Of a DNA stretch of 11,036 nt, positions 1 to 9,000 are shown piece after piece (the stretch's first letter is position 1; every line of letters begins with the position of its first letter). The notes beneath the pieces are model-generated. The model made no database searches and was not told the DNA's origin. It saw nothing but the letters and a program-made list of their open reading frames with translations. A program made the position numbers and the translations under genes. The DNA comes from Phoronis pallida (Eukaryota > Phoronida > Phoronidae): contig JAOXYC010218239.1 in assembly GCA_028565715.1 (NCBI GenBank), positions 1-11,036 of the forward strand, read 5' to 3'.

Positions 1-70
1 CTCTATCCAAGTTAGACCACAATGTCACACAGAACCAAATTAAGAAATATATAGAAGAAGAGGAAGCTAA
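1..70 (+). CDS. SMCHD1: SMCHD1 exon a (3' part; acceptor outside window)
   Basis: The frame starting at base 3 is open (LSKLDHN, then [12 protein letters not shown]) up to a donor GTAATT at 71. The other two forward frames contain stops. The exon ends in phase 2: AA joins the first G of the next exon to give Lys. The charged, helix-like end precedes the first LPSKL beta module, consistent with the end of the ATPase/transducer region, although that placement is inferred. Confidence 0.72.
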
Positions 71-3000
71 GTAATTACCATATTTTTATGTATACTGCAT
101 ATTCTTGAATTCTTGCCAGTGTTATTGGCTTGGTTGATTTTGTAAGGATTATTTACTAGAAACAAACTGTAACGCTTAGCAAGTTAAACTCTGTTTTTTC
201 TCTAGTGCTGTAAAAACAAATTTAGGTTTTGAGAATTCACCAATTTAGGATTTTTTTTGACATCATTGCCACACAATCTGTCGGTTGACACATGGAAAAA
301 TCATGTTTTCTCAAATGATTTTAAGATTTTAATTCCAAACAAAAATGTCATCCATAACATTTGCATGCACTTTTTATTTTATTTTTGAATTTGAAAACTC
401 AAAAAGAAAATAGGCCCTGTCAAGGAGAAATATAAATTGCTGTAATGAGGAATTGATTTCACAATTCATTCAACTCAATCATGTAATGAACTGTGCTTTG
501 TATGTTAATTCTAGGTTACCCAGCAAGCTAGAAGTGGCTTGGCCTGAAGGATTTGAAGTCAAGAACAACGAGAAACGACCAGCTGGGACGACTGTTGGTA
601 GGTTTAATTTATGGTGAACTGCGAGTATTAACAATAGGTTTTGAATGCATTGTTTGAAATATGGAATTCAAGTTTTAGTTATAAGATTAATAATATATTT
701 TTGTTATATAGAGGATAATTAACTAGTGTTATTGAATAATAAATTTCTCAAAATGAGTCAAAATCCGAGCCTTTGGCGCGGATTTTGACGAGTTTTGAGA
801 AATTCATTATTCAATGACGACGAGTTTATTGTTCTTTTTCTCACATAAAACAGTGACGACACGTTGTCAAAGAAAAAACGAGTCGCGTTTGAATACAGTG
901 ATCGGTCAGAGTGTGTTATTTTCAATAATACATTTGAGATTGAACTTATCATGTGAGAAAAGATTTTATATAAAGTGCTTGTGAAATGCTGTTTTCAAAG
1001 TTTTACGCAGACTCACAGTCTGTTTATTGCTTGGGAAGGTACTAGGAGTATTTATATACTTTAGGCATCTTGTAATACCTTTATTCATTTTAATCAGCCC
1101 CTAGCTGTGACCTTACAAATAAATGTTATTTTTAAAAACAAAGTGAATGAAGCTATAATTACAATTTGCTAACTAACAAGAGTATGTTTATAGACTGGAA
1201 ACAACAAAAACGTGTTTGACATTTTTGTCTCTCTTAATAGTGGTCGAAAGAGGTTTATTTCGCATCAGTTGTGCAGAAACAAACTGCATTTTTAATCAAA
1301 CATGTCTTAAAATTGACGATCTTGAATAGCTTCCAGCACAATAGCTTCAATCTTTTTGACAACATGGGGATTTGCTTGCAGTGCGATACTGAGCAGTTTC
1401 ATAAGCTCGTCCTGGTCTCTCTCACCTATGTCCACGTGTCCACCTTCATTGCAATGCATTATGGGCATAAACATACAAGCTATTAGCATACCGCATAATT
1501 TTCTCTCGTAAAAGTTTTCAAGCAATTCCTGAAATGTGAATGGCGCTTTATCGAATCCAAGTTCTACCAAATGAGTAGCGAGACATTGGTGGTAATAATG
1601 TAAAAGACCATGCAGATGGCGATCGCGCTGTTGTCCTGTAGTGCTCGTGTAAAAGAACGTTGAGAGGTCCGATGTGACTGGTGCATATCTGATGGCCTGG
1701 AAGTCGATTAATTTCACGTCACACGGCTTACTGGTTTTCCTGTCATAGCTAAATAAGATATTACCTTGCCACATATCGCCATGGCATATTGCCGATAATG
1801 GTTCTTTTGGTTTTAGTAGTTGTCCTATTGTTTTGTAAAGATCAACTGCTAGAAATTGTTCGATCTTGTGTCTCGTAGATGGATCAGAAACATGTTTTGT
1901 AGCTTCTCTAACCCCGGCTGTAAATGAGACCTGTAGGAGGGGTAAATACTGCCTTTCTGATTCATTGTTGTAGAAGGCTTCATGAAATGTGTACCAATAT
2001 TCAGCATTATCATGAAGTCTTTCTTTAATAAAAAATGAAAGTGAATGGATCTTTGCCAATTCTCCCATCACAAGCTTACAATGGTCAAAATCTAAATCTT
2101 TGTTAGTCTCAATCGTCTTGTACCCTTTGGTACTCAAGTCTTCTAATACAATAATCCCATTTTTGTCATCCACAGTACTGTGGTAACACTGTGGTACACT
2201 AGGCCACACTATGTTTTCAATGTTTATTTGTGCCTGGGCCCCAACCATGGATGGAATGAGGTGTGTATAGAACTGATCTTCCTTGGCGAAGGATCTGCTT
2301 ACATGGAGTGTCCAGTATCGTGCATGTTCCTCAACAATCTTAATGACGACATTATCCACTTCCTTTCTTTTGTTTACTTGAGAAATTACTTCTACCTTGA
2401 GTAGAATACTGGAGTAGTTTTCTCCTGAAAAAAGAATATCGTATGTTTGAATTGAAATCCTTCTGGAACTCACACTCCATGTCGTTTCTTGGTCCTTTAC
2501 GATCTCTGTCAAGCTTGCGGCTCACTGGAAGAAGATTTTCTTTGCCTTCAAATTGATACTTTATGATTCAAACTGACTGACTGCAACTTCCAGTTATACT
2601 CAACTCACATTTAGCTTTTAAGCTAAATGTAAAACATTTGATGAACTTGAATCTTGCTTGGTGACAAAAAAATTGTTTTGATGATTTTAAAAGGGTTATA
2701 TAGGCTGGTCCCTGAGTTTACTCGATTCCAACAAAAGTAGAATGCCCTCCACTTAAAATCTTACCCTTGGTGCTCCCTGGTGAAACGGTGAATCTTTCTA
2801 TCACAACATCCCCCTTCTTCACATTAGTCATCAGCTTTGTCAAGAATTCCTGTGAAATGACCGAGGCCTCTGGTGGTAGACCGGCACCACTCTGTGTGCT
2901 GTCTGTATGGTTCATCTTGTGTGATGTTGAAAGTGAGGTGTGCTGTAGGTATATACCTGATAAAACTCCAGTTCAGACTATACCTGTCCAGTCCTGTTGT

Positions 3001-6000
3001 TATCTTGCTGATACGGTTTTGACCATGTGTTGCCGACTGAAGAGGTCAGGGGGTTTATTGATAAGATGTGTAGGTTCAAGTTTTCTGTTATCATGAGTTG
3101 TATCTTGATTAAACCAACTTATTTGCTTCATTGCATCATATTATTCAAAGATGCTATCTCCTGCGTTGGTCCCAATCTGGCGTCATATCACAAATCAGCT
3201 ACAAATGTTATGTATGAGATCAGTCCTTTTTATGAAACATAACATACTATTAAGAGTAGGTTTGACTTTTTTCTGATAAAAAGCTCTCAAATCACCCCTT
3301 ACAGATTTTTTAGAATTATTTGACTCAGATGCAAGTTAGTTATGTTCATCAAAGGACTCTTACCCAAACTTTCTAGTTGATTTGAATTTTGATGCCAGAT
3401 CGGGACCAACGCAGGAGACAGTATCTTTGTTATGTATTATTATTAGTTTGCATATTCATCAAAAAAAAACATGTTCACTTCACAATGTTGATAGTATATA
3501 ATTCGCATCACTGTTGTGACTTTTGTTGGTTACATGTACCTCATATAACTTTTTGTTTGATTGACAGGTGCCATCAAGGTGAATATTGTGAATCGTAAAG
3601 GTGAAGAGATCAGTAAACTACCTGGATCACGCGTTGCTAAACTTCTTGTCGAGCTCAAGATTATATGGCATGGTAATACTTGAGAATGAAAATTGACTGT
3701 GAATATTTTGACACAGCATCTTAATTTTTTTTAAGTTACTAACTACATTTTTCAACAATTAATATTTCAGATTCTTTCCATGTATTCAAATTAATTGTAG
3801 AAAAACTGAGAAAGCAAGGGCTAGACTTCTGTCCATACAAACAAGTTACGTATATATGTGTACAAGAACTGTATTTGATTTCTACGCTTAGCCTAGAATT
3901 ATTGTGGAAGAATAAAAGATAAATAAAACTTGATGCTTTTGCTGTGCAAACTGTTGATTGCCAAAACTTCCTTAGTCAAAGAGAACTGTATGTTTTATAG
4001 TATGTGTAGATTATGAGAGTGTGCAAACTATGAGAGTATTTGCCATTCTCTTTTTAGCACCTGATGGCGATGAAGAGATCGTATCACATATCAGCCAGTT
4101 TGGGAAATCCTGGGGTTACTGGTTCAGAAAGATGGGTAGGTGTATTTTTTCAAAAAAAGGTCGAACTGTATTGTTAGTTCAGGATAAATGCATTTATGTG
4201 ATGCATTATACTGGAATTCTTCGAAAATGATACTCTCATTTTCTTGTGGTATAAAGTGGTTCATTGGGAATTTGCAGGTCGGGCTTACATATATCTAATA
4301 AAGATGGTGTTTAGTTGTACATCTTGATTACGAGATATGTCTAAGTCATTGAACATTTCTTAAGAATCCAAGATCTTTTCATCTCATTTGAGAAATCTCA
4401 TATTCAAGTTGTACAACTCATAGGGTGCCACCTGTCTGCATTACTAGACAAAGGTATAATACAGGAGTTCAACATTTCTGAGTGAAGCTTATTTAGTTTT
4501 TTTTTGGATGAGTCAATTATATCTTTTTATTAATTGAGTTTATATTATGTCCTTAGTTGCATTCTTTCTTTATGTCATCCATTTTTCAGAAAATGTCAAG
4601 AATCTTGGCAGTCACACACTCAAGCTTCAAGCTGTTCTCAACGAAAGTGGAGCTAATAAATTTGCAGAGAAGGAACTACCTGCTCACATTCTTAAATTCA
4701 CTGTCACAGGTAGGGTTGCAAAATCCTGAAATGAACAGAGCTTGCTTGAAGTTTTGGAATATATGTAATATTAAAAAACACACCAAAAAACGCATGAAAT
4801 GATGCAAGCAGAAAGTTGTGTGATTTAAGGTTTATTAAATAATTTTAGAACTTATTATAAAATCTGCAGGTCCCTATATTGTCAAAATATTATAAATCTG
4901 GTCAGGCAACCATATGATCACATCATTAGTGACTTAACTCCCTCAATGAAGGGAAATAGTTCTTTACCTCCTTGGTTTTTAAATAGAATTGATGAAATTG
5001 TGCTTTGACTGTATAATCAAGTTGATTTGGCAGTTGGAATTCTTTATTTCTGTCCTTTCATATCCTCTGAGTAAACATTCCTCACACGAGCATCACCATT
5101 AAACAAAAGTTGTCCAATAGATGGTGAATGTCCTAAGACGAGCAAAACTCCAACATGTTGCTAATTTAGATTTTCTATGTCGTTGCATAATACACCATCT
5201 TCCAATAACGAGAATTCACTGAGTATTTACCAAATATTTTGGTATTTTGCAGAGGCTGATCCAAACAAGTTCACAGTCGGATTACTCGATGGTCCATTCC
5301 GAGTTGGTTCTCCATTCCAGATCCCTCTTGAGTTTCAAGATGAGTTTGGTAATCCATCGAAACCTACCAACTCATTGAAACCTGTGCTAGAGGCCACGTA
5401 AGTAGAATTGATTGAGTTAGGATAGTGTTGATGGCAGTATGCCAGACGTTTTAATGAAAATGATTCAAAATGGAAATCCATCCATACAAGCGATTGGTAT
5501 AAAGATGCATAAGCCTCATTCATGGGCATTAAAGTCATAAAAATAAATCACATTGAAACAGCACATTTAGAACTACTTGTAATATCCCATAATTTTGGGC
5601 TCCCTGACAATGACTTTTCATGCCTTGAATAACTGTGGATTGGCCATAGCCCATAGATGCTCGGAATACTATTGGGCTGGAAGAGATTTAAGTATATCGT
5701 AGATACAAACAAACAAAAACAATCAAAAAAAACAGAAGTGCAGAATGTTGCAACCATCTTAAATTTTATTAAAACTTAAAAAATAAGATGAACCAAAGCC
5801 ATACTTATGTAAACTTTGGAATCGTATAATTGAAAACATTTTTTTCAATTTTACCCTATGTTATCACTGACAGTGTTTATTAATAAAATCCTAATTGGTT
5901 TTCATACTGTATTTCATCAATTATGCACTGTTTTCCAATTTAAAAAAAATGTTGTTGTTGGGCTATTTTAGTGGACTCGAGTTGGAATATAAAAATGTAG

Positions 6001-9000
6001 CTGTGAAAGGTAACTCACTCATTATCATGGACATTGTAGCACAAGGCGAAATACCATCTGTCTCAGGAAAGGTGGGTAGTCTTCATATTGATTAAATTGG
6101 GAAAATAGATCACTGTCAATCTGTACAGAGGCCATATGCCCTCTAGCATCTCAATATTCTAGACTGAACACCCCCATTAATCCACAACACTATACAAGGC
6201 TTTGAATTTTCCGATTTTCGTCGGATTTCCAAATTTTTTCGACTTTTGCATTTCCACCAAATAAATAGATAAGCGTTCGTTGATTGCTCTTCAACGTTTG
6301 AGATTGGAAGAGCAATCATCAATAACTAAAATGGAGGACATGAAGCGTAGTTTCGGGGAGAAGTGTTACACTTTTTATGCTGGGTCATTCCAAGCCCTGA
6401 CTATACCAACTCACTACATCCCAACATGGCACAACACAACACAAATCTCACAACAAGGAACAAGCCACAGCAGCTTCCCAGATTTCCCATAACCCCATCC
6501 CGATTCTTAAAGGTACTGGTCCTGATCTGGCGTCAAAATTCAAATCGACTAGAAATTTTGTGTATGAATACTTTGATGAACATTACCAACTTGCAACTGA
6601 GTTAAAAAATTCCAAAAAATCTATAAGGTGAGATTTGAGAGGTTTTTATCCGAAAAAAGTCAAACCTACTCTTAAGAGTCGGTTAAAATCTGGCACAAAA
6701 GCTCTCAAATCACCCCTTTGCAGATTTTGTTGTATTTTTTTACTCAGATGGAAGTAAGTTATGTTCAACAAGGGACTCGTACACAACATTTCTAGTTGAT
6801 TTGAATTTTGACGCCAGATGGAGACTAACGAGGAGACTGTATCTTTAAGTTTAATAGCTATCTCTTGTCAGTATCATACTGTGAGATTGTGGTGTTCTTT
6901 TCATATTTCAACGTATGTGTTTTGTGAAATTATTCATTCTGTTCTTTATCTGTGTTTAGAATCTAGAAACTGAAACAATTAAATGTCTGTTTCATATGAA
7001 ATCTCACGATTCTTTGGAATGTGTGTGCTCTGTTATTCTGATAACCGAAATATGCATTTTACGGATGATTTTCTTTCTCAAATCAGAGTTATAGCCTCGT
7101 GGTCAAAGTCCCTGGTTTAAAGAAGGAGACGCAGACATTGAAGATCCGTCTGCTACCTGGCTTACCCAGCAAGCTAGTGGTGACCCCTGAAGAGTGCAGT
7201 ATAGAGAATGGACAGTCGGTGGAGTTTTACGTGTGTGCACAAGATATGGCGGGTAATACCACAACACAGACAAATCTTACAGCTGTGTGTAAGGTAGGAA
7301 TCACATGATTTAATAAATCCTCCATTGAAAATAGACTGATCAATACAATATTGACAATTGTTTACTCCTGAACATGATAAAAAGGACTTATTCATCAAAC
7401 CTTTTGGTAACAGTTTGGTAACTGTGTGGTTAGTTACAACGTGGTAACATTAAAACATTGCTAAACGTGAAAATATGTATTAAGTTGTGTTCTATTTATT
7501 TGATAATCGTTTATACGATTTATGGATATATTTTGGTGCAATGGATGCTTGCATGAACACAGGGTTTCATTCACATCACACATAGATGTCCAAAACGCTG
7601 TGTACATGCAAACTTCTAGACTGAACTCAGCCCGCTGTTGAAAACAACGGACTGAAACCGTCAAGGGAGGCCTCCCTTTTTTTTGCCAAGAGTAGGCGAT
7701 GGTGTTCAGTTTGGCTGACAGTGGATTGACGTCACCAGCATCAATTAACTATACAGGATTCTTGTGTCGGGAGAACAGGCCCTCAAACAAGCGGGCTGTG
7801 GAGAGACTAGCAAACTTCTACATACTGTCACAACTTTGGTTCCAAAAGGGATCTATCAACTATAACTTCATTGTCTTACGTGATGTTCTTTCAGTTCAGC
7901 GGAGGAGATGACCTTCCTACATACAAGCAGAACATCTCTCACCATGGAGAGGGTAGCATCACTGGGACACCACTAACACTGAAACACATGAAGGGGATCA
8001 CTAAGATCAATGCAATCTTTGAGCTACAGGTGAGAGGGGTCATAGAAAAAACTATTTGGTTTGATTTAGAAAGAAATATTCCTTATCATAAAAACATCTC
8101 TATTCACTACTTTCATGGATATTCATTTGTATCGTATTTAGTAACCTTTTCTGCTGTATAATAAATTTTAATGAGATTCATCAAAAAACAGCTACTTTCT
8201 TCAACTTGAATCTGACTTTCATTTAACGTTTCACTCTTCTTTAATTGGCTGATATCTTGAGCAGTTTCACAATCTCACAAAAACTGGCATATTTTCATTC
8301 GTCTCTAGACAAGTTTGCATGCTCGGAAATCTCCCATGATTGAGGCAGGTACACCTTACGTTATAATTGATTATTTCAAATCATTTATTGTTTCAACATT
8401 TTGTTGTTTGCTTTTCTGAAATTTATGTTTTGTTTTTGCCAGGTTAATCTAAATTTAAATAAAGGCTAGTTTTATGGAAATTGGAAAAAAAATTCCTAAA
8501 GCATAAGTCAGCCAATTTTCGTACTTTTGAAACCTTTTCTGCTAAATTTATTGAAGACCCTTTACGTGTATATTTTACTGGGCAATAACAAATCAAGGGT
8601 TGGGATTTTTTTCAAAGGGTCAAAAAAAACACCCAAAATGTTGAATAAAAAAATAGTTAAAATAGAGACATAGGCTTAACTTAGCTAATAAGTCATCACA
8701 TGCCCAGTGTTACAAAAACTCAAGCCAAAATCATATTAACTGAAAACTGAAACAACCATATTATTCCACTTTTCTTCAGGGACTGAAGGGTGTTACTTCT
8801 GTTACAAGGACCGTTACTGTTGAGCCCAGTACGGCACCGGCCTCTATTGAGATATCATACGAGCGAGAGGGCAAGCGGATCAATATAACGGATGGTCAGG
8901 AAATGCTGATACCTGCTGGAGAGATACTCACTGGATTTGGTAATAGGTTTCACTTGTAATGTTTTTAAATTAAATCTTCTAAAAATAAACTGTATTTCAC

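Larger units (their letters stand above)
598..3567 (+). other. SMCHD1: SMCHD1 intron b-c, host of the antisense kinase gene
   Basis: At 2970 nt this is the largest complete intron here (GTAGGT to TTGACAG). From left to right it holds an 85-nt hairpin (731-815), AT-rich filler, the kinase gene (about 1254-2915 on the minus strand) and a fold-back MITE (3146-3429). The flanking exons splice phase 1 to phase 1 across it (GTT G | GT GCC). Confidence 0.83.
6072..7086 (+). other. SMCHD1: SMCHD1 intron g-h
   Basis: A 1015-nt GT-AG intron containing a small hairpin (6282-6317), a CACAA-rich stretch near 6425-6470 and a complete fold-back MITE (6511-6844). Confidence 0.78.

Noticed and set aside
758-952. 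64-residue minus-strand open frame
   Set aside because: It overlaps the palindromic repeat at 731-815 and has no recognisable protein features.
2425-2512. Kinase protein starting at the TTG at 2512
   Set aside because: It is a non-ATG start and these residues are intronic. A strong acceptor at 2425 and the exon at 2765-2915 give the family-typical N-terminus instead.
2949-2955. GTATATA on the + strand as a TATA box for the kinase gene
   Set aside because: It is only about 35-40 bp before the ATG, which would leave almost no 5' UTR. Such words are frequent in this AT-rich DNA.
2767-3598. Several + strand open frames between the kinase gene and exon c
   Set aside because: They are opposite the kinase exon or inside the fold-back MITE, have no recognisable domain, and mostly rely on chance open stretches.
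7404-7446. GGTAAC-like words as a tandem repeat or tRNA piece
   Set aside because: The spacing is irregular and no cloverleaf or unit structure could be made.
7699-7911. 70-residue + strand open frame before exon i
   Set aside because: It crosses the acceptor at 7894 in a different frame from the SMCHD1 exon and resembles no family I know.
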